Source: Scolanthus callimorphus (taxonomy: Eukaryota; Cnidaria; Anthozoa; Actiniaria; Edwardsiidae). From it: a stretch of 64,000 nt of DNA. The stretch covers positions 21,549,023-21,613,022 of the forward strand of contig CM066914.1 of NCBI GenBank assembly GCA_033964015.1. The letters run 5' to 3'. This document shows positions 11,401 to 18,947 of the stretch, piece by piece (the first letter of the stretch is position 1; each line of letters opens with the position of its first letter). Below the pieces are notes generated by a model. It saw only the letters and a program-made list of their open reading frames with translations. It searched no databases and was not told where the DNA came from. Both the position numbers and the translations under genes were made by a program.

Positions 11401-11408
11401 TATAAAAA
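11401..11408 (+). promoter_or_regulatory. TATA box for the PC4-like gene
   Basis: TATAAAAA lies 58 bp upstream of the ATG at 11459, just inside the terminal repeat. A start site about 30 bp downstream would leave a very short leader. The position is suggestive and was read by eye only. Confidence 0.55.
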
Positions 11409-11458
11409 TCGGAACAACTCCCCTAGATTTTCATTTACAAGTTGAATTCACCAAGACG

Positions 11459-12022
11459 ATGGAAGTCACGTACAAACTTGGATCCCGCGATTACTACGCA
11501 ACTGTGTGCCAATTCCGAGGCCAGGTCAAAGTCCACATTCGCAGATTTGTTCAAGTTTCTCCAACAAAGAGGCTCCCTACTAAGGACGGCGTGACATTGA
11601 CGACGGATGAGTTTTTTACTCTCAAGAATACAATGGACGAAATGGCGGATTTGATTGATACCTTCTCAGACAACCCAGAAAACCCCGACCTTGAGGGGTT
11701 TGAACAACGCAATCCACCCAAATCGCCGCCCGAGTCTGAAGACGTCGAAGACATAGAAGATGTACTTATTTCAGAGCGGCCTAAGTTGAAAAGACAAAAC
11801 GCAAACACCAAGACCACGGCTTTGCCGAAAGAAGAAGGGCCATCTTCAAAGAAAAACAAGAACGAACTTTTGAACATTTTAGAGCCCAGAACATTTGAAG
11901 CGCGTTGTGAACCATACAAATTATACAAATGTCGAGTGTGCGAGTGTCCATTGTATTATGGAGATATGTGTGAAGGTTGTATAACCATTGCCAATAACAA
12001 AATAAGCTCTGTAAATTTTTAA
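11459..12022 (+). CDS. PC4/SUB1-like ssDNA-binding protein with C-terminal zinc ribbon
   Basis: 187 residues. Residues 1-60 (YKLGSRDYYATVCQFRGQVK, then VHIRRFVQV, GVTLTTDEFFTLKN) follow the pattern of the PC4/SUB1 domain: strand-rich, a KVxIxIRxF core, a KxGxxLTxxEFxxLK hairpin-helix. PC4 proteins bind single-stranded DNA and help transcription start or replication. Residues 61-145 are acidic, then Lys-rich and probably disordered. The end has CRVCECPLYYGDMCEGC, four cysteines as CxxC...CxxC, a likely zinc knuckle. The ATG at 11459 gives the PC4 domain right at the N terminus. It is the first gene inside the left repeat and has its own TATA box and poly(A) signal. I did not recognise the whole protein as a named Polinton gene. 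The PC4 call rests on pattern only. Confidence 0.6.
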   Translation: MEVTYKLGSRDYYATVCQFRGQVKVHIRRFVQVSPTKRLPTKDGVTLTTDEFFTLKNTMDEMADLIDTFSDNPENPDLEGFEQRNPPKSPPESEDVEDIEDVLISERPKLKRQNANTKTTALPKEEGPSSKKNKNELLNILEPRTFEARCEPYKLYKCRVCECPLYYGDMCEGCITIANNKISSVNF

Positions 12023-12038
12023 TGATCAATGTAAATAT

Positions 12039-12044
12039 AATAAA
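12039..12044 (+). terminator. Poly(A) signal of the PC4-like gene
   Basis: AATAAA lies 17 bp after the stop codon, within an AT-rich stretch, consistent with a compact viral-style transcription unit. Confidence 0.6.
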
Positions 12045-12080
12045 GTGTCATTTGCAATACACTTAATTATGTGGCTACGG

Positions 12081-12166
12081 CTAATATTCCATCAAAAAGG
12101 GGTGGGAGATAAATATTCCATCAAAAAGGGGTGGGAGATAAAATATTCATAAAAGGGGTGGGACGT
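12081..12166. repeat. Internal array of the terminal-repeat module
   Basis: Three copies of an AATATTCCATCAAAAAGGGG / TGGGAGATAAA module (third copy slightly shortened) sit between the PC4-like gene and the integrase. The same module occurs three times in each terminal repeat. Its position 5' of the integrase, and at both ends, suggests a shared protein-binding site for transcription or replication control. Confidence 0.75.
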
Positions 12167-12466
12167 GTCCTCTCCTGTTATATATTAAAACTGTGACTGA
12201 TGGCTCTAGTTTGAAAGCGATCACTGTATTCACGCAATAAAGCTGTAATCTATATTTAATTCGTCAATAAAGCAGGCCGTTCATTTATACCCAAGCCAGG
12301 GCCCAAGCTAGATGTTTCTTCTCGCCATGCTAGTTCTAATCATTATACCCCTTATTTACTGTTTGATACAAGATTACCGTCACCCCCTAAGACGACTAGA
12401 GGTCACGTCAGTACGATGCACCAATAACTGTCCTCTTTGTCTCAGAGGACACGACTGTCACTGAGA

Positions 12467-12474
12467 TATATAAA
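12467..12474 (+). promoter_or_regulatory. TATA box upstream of the integrase gene
   Basis: TATATAAA lies 170 bp before the integrase ATG. The 12167-12466 stretch before it holds no gene. A small upstream open frame starting at 12519 would lie in the leader. Confidence 0.45.
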
Positions 12475-12636
12475 TGTGTTGTACACCAGTCTTGTTTCAT
12501 CAGTGCGAACGATAGGTCATGGGTTGCGGATGTCTTGGTGGACTACCCAATATTTCACTGCAAGACATATTTCGTAAAGTGCGCTGTGTATCAGCCTGTT
12601 GTGGTGGAACAATAAGCATCCAAAGTTCTGAAATCG

Positions 12637-13719
12637 ATGGCGGACGAAACATACGACGAAGAGCTGAAAAAAATATATTACAGTCCAAAAAGCGGCGCAA
12701 GCTTTTCAGGTGTGGAGGCTGTTTTCCGTGCTGCAAAACAGAAAGGACTTAAAAAGATCACACGAAAGCAAGTGGGAGAGTGGTTGAAAGCGCAAGAGGT
12801 CTACACGTTTCACAAACCAGTCAGAAAAAACTTTCCAAGAAACAAAGTTATCACAGGAGGGAAAAACGTGCAGTACCAAGCGGACCTGGTAGACGTTTCC
12901 TCTCTCAGCAAATTCAACAAAGGCTACAAGTTCCTGTTGACTTGTATTGACGTTTTTAGCAAGTTCGCATGGGCCATCCCTCTGAAAACAAAGACTGGAA
13001 ATGAAATCACGGAGGCATTCAAAAAGATTTTCAAGACACAAAAACCCAAGATCTTGCAGACAGACAAGGGATCGGAATTCCTCAACAAAATATTTCAGAC
13101 CTATCTGAAGAAAGAAAAAGTTCGATTTTTCACAACACATAGCGAGGCCAAAAGTTCGGTGGTAGAGAGGTTCAATCGCACGTTGAAAACCAAGATGTGG
13201 AAATATTTTACCTACAAAAACACGCATCAGTATTTTGACATTTTATCCGACCTCGTTGAGTCGTACAACCACGCCTTTCACCGTAGTATTCAAATGCGTC
13301 CCGTGGACGTGACCAAAAGCAACGAAGATCAAGTATGGCATACCTTGTATGGAAAATCAGTCTCGCGCCCCGTGCGTTTTAAATACCAAGTCGGAGACAA
13401 AGTGCGCGTGAACATAGCCAAGAAAATATTCGACAAGGGGTACAAGGCAAATTGGAGCACTGAAATATTCACCAGTGCTGAACGACTGCACAGGAGACCG
13501 CCCGTCTACCGATTAATCGACGAACTTGGTGAGGAGATCGGAGGCGTGTTCTATGAATTAGAAATTCAAGCCGTGGTCAAGACAGATGATATTTATAAAG
13601 TAGAGAAAGTGTTACGTAAACGAAAACACAAAGGAAAGACCGAATACCTCATCAAATGGTTAGGCTGGGGCGAGAAATTTAATTCTTGGGTGCCCGCAAG
13701 TGATGTAAAACGGTTGTAA
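12637..13719 (+). CDS. Polinton retroviral-type integrase with C-terminal chromodomain
   Basis: 360 residues, intact. Residues about 20-60 are a helical DNA-binding part (SGVEAVFRAAKQKGLKKITR). The RNase H-fold core has D83 (QADLVDV), D143 (LQTDKGSEF) and E177 (SSVVERFNRTLK), the D,D,E triad, with 33 residues between the last two by my count. Residues about 240-262 form a small SH3-like strand region (VGDKVRVNIAKKIFDKGY). Residues about 318-357 are a chromodomain (VEKVLRKRKHKG, EYLIKWLGWG, FNSWVP). The enzyme cuts and joins the element ends and makes the 6-bp target duplication. The chromodomain may steer insertion to methylated-histone chromatin. No zinc HHCC domain was seen. ATG at 12637 is the first in frame. 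Confidence 0.96.
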   Translation: MADETYDEELKKIYYSPKSGASFSGVEAVFRAAKQKGLKKITRKQVGEWLKAQEVYTFHKPVRKNFPRNKVITGGKNVQYQADLVDVSSLSKFNKGYKFLLTCIDVFSKFAWAIPLKTKTGNEITEAFKKIFKTQKPKILQTDKGSEFLNKIFQTYLKKEKVRFFTTHSEAKSSVVERFNRTLKTKMWKYFTYKNTHQYFDILSDLVESYNHAFHRSIQMRPVDVTKSNEDQVWHTLYGKSVSRPVRFKYQVGDKVRVNIAKKIFDKGYKANWSTEIFTSAERLHRRPPVYRLIDELGEEIGGVFYELEIQAVVKTDDIYKVEKVLRKRKHKGKTEYLIKWLGWGEKFNSWVPASDVKRL

Positions 13720-13793
13720 AATGAGTGAATAAACAAATAAACGTATTAAAAGACACAGCATTTGAGTTTTGTAGTCACTTTGCTCTGGTCAGC

Positions 13794-14561
13794 ATGGAAA
13801 GTACGCAGTTTTACCTGTGGCTCCCCTCTAACGGGAGTATGGATGTATTTAAAGACAACACCCTGGCTCAGTACCGAATTAAGCTCCCTCAAGCCCTCAT
13901 TCTTTCCGGCGAATGGCAAATTGGCATTGTCGAAGTGCAATATCCCCATTCGTGGAAAAACGTGCGTAAAACAAACGACTGGAATCGCCTTTACTTGGAA
14001 GATACAACCACACCAGATAAAGCGCCAAACACATGTATAGTACCAGTAGGTCACTACCAGTCCATCGAAAGCATTATCCAAGCGTTGAACCAAGAACTTC
14101 AAAACTTAGAAAACAAATTTAAAAACACGCGTTTTACGTACGACAAGTTATCTCACAAAGTCACGCTGCAAACTACAGCAAACATTACAGTCTTGTTCCA
14201 CGGAATTGGGGAAATGTTGGGATTCGAGAAAAACAAGCTCTATACGGGTACCACCATTGCAAAGAGAGAAGCCGATCTAGATCATGGATTCCATAATATT
14301 TACGTGTATTGCGATATAGTCGAGTCCCAGATTGTGGGGGATTCTCAGGTTCCGTTGCTAAGGGTACTACCCGTGGAAGGTAGAGATGGGGAGCGGATAA
14401 CGCGTTCTTTTGTGAATCCGCAATACTTGCCGGTCAGCAGGAAGTACTTCGATGTCATTGAAGTCAACTTAAAGACTAGTTCTGGCGATTTTGCGGCATT
14501 TGAAACTGGGAGAGTGCTGATAACACTTCATTTTCGAAAGGTCTCTCCATACTTCGACTGA
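13794..14561 (+). CDS. Polinton minor capsid protein (penton-like)
   Basis: 255 residues from the ATG at 13794, chosen because METSTQ-type starts directly before FYLWLPSN are usual for this family. The open frame runs upstream to 13725 without family similarity. Seen: FYLWLPSNGSMDVF near the start, then a strand-rich single jelly-roll pattern with GEWQIGIVEVQYPHSW, and an aromatic C terminus. By family knowledge this protein sits at capsid vertices. It is intact and lies 74 bp after the integrase stop and 6 bp before the next ATG, so it may share a transcript with its neighbours. Confidence 0.88.
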   Translation: MESTQFYLWLPSNGSMDVFKDNTLAQYRIKLPQALILSGEWQIGIVEVQYPHSWKNVRKTNDWNRLYLEDTTTPDKAPNTCIVPVGHYQSIESIIQALNQELQNLENKFKNTRFTYDKLSHKVTLQTTANITVLFHGIGEMLGFEKNKLYTGTTIAKREADLDHGFHNIYVYCDIVESQIVGDSQVPLLRVLPVEGRDGERITRSFVNPQYLPVSRKYFDVIEVNLKTSSGDFAAFETGRVLITLHFRKVSPYFD

Positions 14562-14567
14562 AGCAGA

Positions 14568-15023
14568 ATGAGAGACTCTGAATTTTACAAAGATTACTAC
14601 GTGAAGCAAGCGACGCAAAAAGGCGGCAACCTACCAGCCTTTCAAGGAGGTCACACTCAGCGAGGTTATGGATTGGGATCATTTCTCAAAGGTTTATATC
14701 GCTGGGCGGTGCCCAAAATCACTTCTGGTGCAAAGGCACTTGGGCGCGAAGCTCTCAAAGAGGGCATAGGAGTAGCGCAGGATGTGATGAGTGGGCAAAA
14801 TTTGAAAGAGTCTACACTCAGGCGCGCAACGCATGTCGGGCAGCGAGTGTTGAACGATCTGTCATCCCAGAATGCAACGGGAGAACAAACGGGAGCTGGA
14901 AAAAAAGCTAGAAAAAGGAAAGCGCCAGCAAAAAAGACCACTTCGTCTTCAACCAAGAAGAGAGGAAAACAGCTCCGGCCAAGAAGAGAACACACGTTGA
15001 TCCAGATATTCACCGTTTTTTGA
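14568..15023 (+). CDS. Polinton core/membrane-active-like basic protein
   Basis: 151 residues. Residues about 20-80 hold QRGYGLGSFLKGLYRWAVPK followed by GAKALGREALKEGIGVAQDV, a Gly-rich amphipathic segment conserved in Polinton proteins of this position and reminiscent of adenoviral internal capsid proteins. Residues about 105-140 are rich in Lys, Ala and Ser (KKARKRKAPAKKTTSSSTKK), apt for DNA binding. A shift to the next frame at the AAAA run 14968-14971 would give a different, equally open tail that runs past the annotated stop, so the C terminus is uncertain. It lies 6 bp after the minor capsid gene and 3 bp before the major capsid ATG. Confidence 0.75.
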   Translation: MRDSEFYKDYYVKQATQKGGNLPAFQGGHTQRGYGLGSFLKGLYRWAVPKITSGAKALGREALKEGIGVAQDVMSGQNLKESTLRRATHVGQRVLNDLSSQNATGEQTGAGKKARKRKAPAKKTTSSSTKKRGKQLRPRREHTLIQIFTVF

Positions 15024-15026
15024 ATA

Positions 15027-16344
15027 ATGGCCCATCCTACTAGATCCGAGACTTGTAGTAAATCAGAGCTCGATGTGTTTCGAGCCCCAAACGTACAAAC
15101 CAACATTGACAAGTCGCAATGGATCGAGTATTTTCCCGTCTCCAACATCTCCGACACTGGACCTTTGGAGTTTAACATTTCTGGTAGCGGCGACGAATTC
15201 CCCGATTTACGACATACTCTGCTGTATACCAAAGCAAAAATAGTCAAGAGCGATAACTCAGCCCTGGATGACGATGACCAAGTGGGGCCGGTCAACCTAT
15301 TTCATCAAGCAATGTTTTCCCAAGTAGACCTGACCGTGAATGATAAACTGATATCATCCTCCACCAACACAAACCCATATCGAGCTATGATCACCACTTT
15401 ACTAAGCTACGGAAAAGATGCCAAGAATTCCCAACTCGAAGGTGAATTGTTTTATAAAGACACCGCTGGTAAAATGGACGCTGTGAACCCCTAGTCACAG
15501 CTGCTGACAGAAACAGCGGGCTAAAAGCTCGATTTGACATCGCAAAGACAAGCGCACCATTTGAGATGCTGGGCCCCCTTCACCTAGACTTGTTTTCACA
15601 GGACCGCTTGCTACTTAACGGGTGAATGTTCGAATAAGACTGAACCGCGCCAAGAATTCGTTTTGCCTAGTGTCATCAGTAGCCGATGCTGACTTCAAAG
15701 TGGTAATTTTAGAGGCCAAGTTGTTAGTTCGTAAAGTGACTCTATACGATGACGCCTTTCTCGGGATTGCCGCCGCCCTGCAGCATGCTCCAGCTCTGTA
15801 TCCGATTCGAAGAGTAGAGTGCAAGTCCATGTCCATCCCAGCTGGAAACATGAGCTTTAACCCAGACGACGTGTTTTTGGGATCCGTACCGAGAAGAATC
15901 GTACTGGGGATGGTAGAAAACTCGGCATTTAACGGAAGCTACGACAAGAACCCGTTTAACTTTCAACACTTCAACGCAACGCAAGTAGGGGTGTATGTCA
16001 ATGGAGAATCTGCACCCGCCAAAGCGCTACAGCTCAACTTTAAAAAGAAGCAATACCTCCTAGGATACATGAGTCTGTTTAGTGGTACAGGAACGCTGTT
16101 CCACGACCAAGGAAATCACATCTCACGATCTGACTATGCATCGGGCTACACGCTTTACGCATTTGACTTGAGCCCAGACCTCGCGGCCGGTCCGCATGTG
16201 TCGCCTATAAAGCAAGGGAACCTGCGCATTGGAATTCAGTTTTCAGAAGCACTGACAGCAACAGTTAATCTTATTATGTTTGCTGAGTTCGATGGACTTT
16301 TGTCTATAGATTCAAATCGCCAAATAACGTACAATTGGAAGTAG
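15027..16344 (+). pseudogene. Polinton major capsid protein (double jelly-roll), two single-base breaks
   Basis: The N-terminal frame from ATG 15027 carries SELDVF, WIEYFPVS and GPLEFNISGSGDE, the conserved start of Polinton/adintovirus hexon-type proteins, and stops at 15492-15494 after a CCCC run (15488-15491). Coding continues in the next frame to a second break at the GGG run 15620-15622. The last 240 residues are then open to TAG 16342-16344, with VRKVTLYDDAFLGIAAAL, PAGNMSFNPDDVFLG and a conserved SRSDYASGYTLYAFDLSPDL block. Both breaks fit loss of one base from a homopolymer. Everything else in the chain appears conserved, so this may be a consensus error rather than true decay. The protein would form the capsid shell. 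Confidence 0.9.
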
Positions 16345-16349
16345 TCGAC

Positions 16350-16868
16350 ATGAACACTCAACAGATTGCAACAGTATTAGAGGCAGATCGTTACACGCGG
16401 CCCTATTTCGGAGGGGTGTTTGCCTCTGACGAGCTCCCGAAGACAGTGGACAAATACCCTTCGGTGATTGTTGGAAACGTGGATGGAAAAGCAAAGCCGG
16501 GTTCGCATTGGTGCGCCTTCTATATCACGGAAGAAATGGGGTGGTTCTTGGACTCTTATGGAAAGAAGCCAGAATACTATACGCCGGCCTTTAAACGTCT
16601 TTTGGAGGAGAACTGCAAGAAATGGACCTATAACGAACAATGTCTCCAGAGCATAGACTCGAACGTGTGCGGCCATTACGCCCTCTATTTTTTGTTATTA
16701 ATGTCTCGAAATATACCATTGCCTACCATTGTAAATAGATTTTCGCGTAATTTTAAAGAAAACGATAAACTTGTATACCGTTTTATCACAAAGCGCTACG
16801 GATATTTATTCCGTCATAAGAAAGCGCACCGTGCTACGCAGCAATTGTCAAAACCAATAAAACAGTGA
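16350..16868 (+). CDS. Adenain-like cysteine protease
   Basis: 172 residues from ATG 16350, 5 bp after the capsid stop. Catalytic residues are visible: H53 in GSHWCAFYI, D68 in WFLDSYG, Q100, and C107 in NVCGHYALYFL. The Q-to-C spacing of seven matches adenovirus protease, and the fold is that of the C5/ULP1 group. It would cleave capsid and core precursors during particle maturation. The Lys/Arg-rich tail after residue 145 may bind DNA, which activates adenain. The frame is intact. Confidence 0.92.
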   Translation: MNTQQIATVLEADRYTRPYFGGVFASDELPKTVDKYPSVIVGNVDGKAKPGSHWCAFYITEEMGWFLDSYGKKPEYYTPAFKRLLEENCKKWTYNEQCLQSIDSNVCGHYALYFLLLMSRNIPLPTIVNRFSRNFKENDKLVYRFITKRYGYLFRHKKAHRATQQLSKPIKQ

Positions 16869-16896
16869 TTCTATTAAGTACTGACGTTGTTTTATT
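16856..16896. terminator. Back-to-back poly(A) signals at the convergence point
   Basis: AATAAA at 16856-16861 on the plus strand overlaps the end of the protease gene. TTTATT at 16891-16896 is AATAAA on the minus strand, 22 bp after the stop of the leftward gene. The two transcription blocks therefore end within about 60 bp of each other. Confidence 0.65.
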
Positions 16897-16917
16897 TCTT
16901 TTTCTGATCACATTACA

Positions 16918-17709
16918 TTAAAAATTCAACCAGCGCCTAGACAGTTGTTTTTTCTTTTTCGATGAACTTTTCATGGGACCTATTGGGGTTACGTCTGATT
17001 CTGTTTCTTGAAGTAGAGGAGTGCTTCGTTTGGCGAGTAAACTCGAATTAGATTTAAACTCCCTGACGGTTTGCCTTCTACTCTGATTACGCACTAAATG
17101 ATCTGGAGTGTTCATTTTGGCAAGGCCTTGAGCAAACGCGTGCCACCCTAGAGGGTCAATGCCTATTCCATCTCCACGCAGTACGTCATTGAAAAGATCT
17201 ACCACGTGCGTCCCTTTGATTGGGGCTTGGTTTTCGTAGATGAGCTGACCACTTTTGTCCCACTTCAAAATGTCTGGATGATCTTTGATTTTCTCGATTA
17301 GCAATTTTCCTCTAGCTTTGAGGACCTTTGGCAGTGCCTTTAAGATTTCAGTTTCAACTTTATCTTCCATTTGCGGCAAAAGTTTTTCTCTCCCCTCCTC
17401 GTCGTTGTTTCCCTGTCCCGCCACATCCTGTGGAGTTTCTTTGGAGTTTTCTGTGGTATCACTCTCCACCTTGACCTTGATGGGCTCTTGTTTTCGTTTT
17501 TGGTAGTACACGAGATAATCTTGAAGCTTGTTTATGTACTGGCGCACTTTTTCTCCGTCAGTTATATCGTCGTCAATCAAAGCGTGTTGCATTTCGCTAT
17601 CCAAACCGTTCAGCCTGTCGGTCAAGGGTGGTGTATTCACCTTTTTGCGCTGTTGCATTCTGTCGTAGATAGTTTCGGGCACGAGGACCATCTTTTTTGC
17701 GTGACTCAT
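16918..17709 (-). CDS. Polinton-conserved protein of unknown function (263 aa)
   Basis: Starts MSHAKKMVLVPETIYDRMQQ, continues with a predicted coiled region (residues about 50-75), an acidic/polar linker, then a compact C-terminal domain with GTHVVDLFNDVLR, DPLGWHAFAQGLA and DHLVRNQ, and ends in a Lys-rich tail. I recognise the pattern from other animal Polintons, where it is conserved but unassigned. A virion role is likely because it travels with the capsid genes, but that is inference. Its ATG overlaps the stop of the upstream gene as ATGA (17706-17709). Confidence 0.75.
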   Translation of the reverse strand: MSHAKKMVLVPETIYDRMQQRKKVNTPPLTDRLNGLDSEMQHALIDDDITDGEKVRQYINKLQDYLVYYQKRKQEPIKVKVESDTTENSKETPQDVAGQGNNDEEGREKLLPQMEDKVETEILKALPKVLKARGKLLIEKIKDHPDILKWDKSGQLIYENQAPIKGTHVVDLFNDVLRGDGIGIDPLGWHAFAQGLAKMNTPDHLVRNQSRRQTVREFKSNSSLLAKRSTPLLQETESDVTPIGPMKSSSKKKKQLSRRWLNF

Positions 17710-18047
17710 TTTATAAGCTGTTCAAGGACTCGTATGGCGGCAGGAAGTAACAGCGGGAGAATATTACCTCCAGACTGAACTAAAATGTTTCGCTTTTTGG
17801 ACAAGGGAACTTTCTTATCAACTAGCTTGTGTAATTGCTTTTTGTATGTCAGCAACTTTTGTTTTTTAACAGAGCTGATAGGCACTGTCGATTTGAGAAC
17901 GTTAAAAACGCACTCGCACAGTGTTTTTATCAGTGGATCGTCGGCGACTTTCAAGAAAACTTTGACTTGATGTGGCTTGCTTAGCGATATTACCTTGAGA
18001 TGATGATAGTTCCGTCTAGCACGAGCACTCATCTTCAAATGATACAA
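17706..18047 (-). CDS. Small Polinton-conserved basic protein with hydrophobic tail
   Basis: 113 residues. The first half contains a helix-rich region (VADDPLIKTLCECVFNVLKS). The second half has KKQKLLTYKKQLHKLVDKK, then NILVQSGGNILPLLLPAAIR, a Gly-Gly plus hydrophobic segment characteristic of a small protein found in nearly all animal Polintons. The basic helix plus membrane-prone tail suggests a virion core or membrane-disrupting role, unproven. Translation could start at residue 1 or at the second Met (residue 6). The TGA stop overlaps the next gene's ATG, suggesting termination-reinitiation on one mRNA. Confidence 0.75.
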   Translation of the reverse strand: MYHLKMSARARRNYHHLKVISLSKPHQVKVFLKVADDPLIKTLCECVFNVLKSTVPISSVKKQKLLTYKKQLHKLVDKKVPLSKKRNILVQSGGNILPLLLPAAIRVLEQLIK

Positions 18048-18070
18048 GTAACCTTGTGTCGACCCATTTA

Positions 18071-18789
18071 TTATTGGCTTTTTATATAGGCAAACTGTGT
18101 GTCTTCTGGAAGTATATTGGTTCTGAGACGGTAATCCGCTGGGCAGGTGTTCTTCAAGTCACATAAAAGATACCCATAAGGCTTTGCGGTTGCATCTTCA
18201 AATGCATGCTGCATGTACTTTGTGTTACCGGGAAATATTTGGCGGGCCAAATGATTAACCTGGGTACCGTCTCTCGGATTCTTGAATAGGAATATGTAGT
18301 TTGCGTTCAGACTGACATTTCTCATTTCTTTGCCTTGAATAAACAAGTTTTGAACGATAAAAACGCAAGACAGATTCCTGTGGTGCGCTGTTCTGCTAAA
18401 AATCTTTGTCAGGAGGGGTTGACTGCTCAACTCGCACATCATATCGTCAAAAACAATCAGATTTCTAACGTTTGGGTCGAGTTTAGACTCTAAGTCCGAT
18501 GACGGAGTGCCCTCAACAAAGGAGATATTGGTATGGTTTCTTGCATGCGTTCATAAGCAGGTTGATCCAACATGTAGTACCAAATAATGTTTTCCGGGGC
18601 CCCTTGGATAACATCTTCCCCTCCCTCTAAAATGCTTCGTAGCAGCTCAGTCTTCCCGGATGACGACGGACCGGCAATAATGGCGCTAAACGGGTGCACT
18701 AGACGAGTGTCAAAGGGTTCCGAACGATGTGAGTACATGCTACCGACTGACAAACGTGGCGCTCTATAGCGCGTTATATTCAAGAACAC
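18071..18789 (-). CDS. FtsK/HerA-type genome-packaging ATPase, one single-base break
   Basis: From ATG 18789 the protein reads through a Walker A loop GPSSSGKTELL (residues about 40-50) to a frame break near 18538. There a run of two T on the plus strand (A on the coding strand) seems one base short. The next frame contains Walker B NLIVFDDMM, then VFIVQNLF and the conserved FKNPRDGTQVNHLARQIFPG block, ending at 18071. Total length is about 240 residues, normal for Polinton ATPases. It would pump the element's DNA into capsids. The product is intact only if the missing base is a consensus error. Confidence 0.92.
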
Positions 18790-18947
18790 TACATACTTTT
18801 ATAACCTTAATTATTAAAACTGCAAATCGGACTTAACGTCGGGACAAAAAGGACACTCGCAAAACACACAAGTTTGTTTATCACACAATATTGATTTATT
18901 TCTGGCAATTTTATATACAAAAGTTTGAAAATCTAAATATACAACAT
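18790..18947. other. Spacer between polymerase and ATPase genes
   Basis: This 158-bp AT-rich gap must hold the polymerase 3' end and the ATPase promoter. No clean AATAAA was found on the minus strand. TTTATA and TTTATT words at 18910-18915 and 18895-18900 fall just inside the gap and are weak candidates. Confidence 0.3.

Noticed and set aside
12519..12752. 77-residue open frame starting MGCGCLGG just before the integrase
   Set aside because: It has an attractive myristoylation-like start but overlaps the integrase start in another frame and becomes Arg/Lys shadow sequence. At most an upstream open frame in the leader.
15615..15984. Minus-strand frames opposite the major capsid gene
   Set aside because: Antisense shadows of a well-conserved capsid frame.
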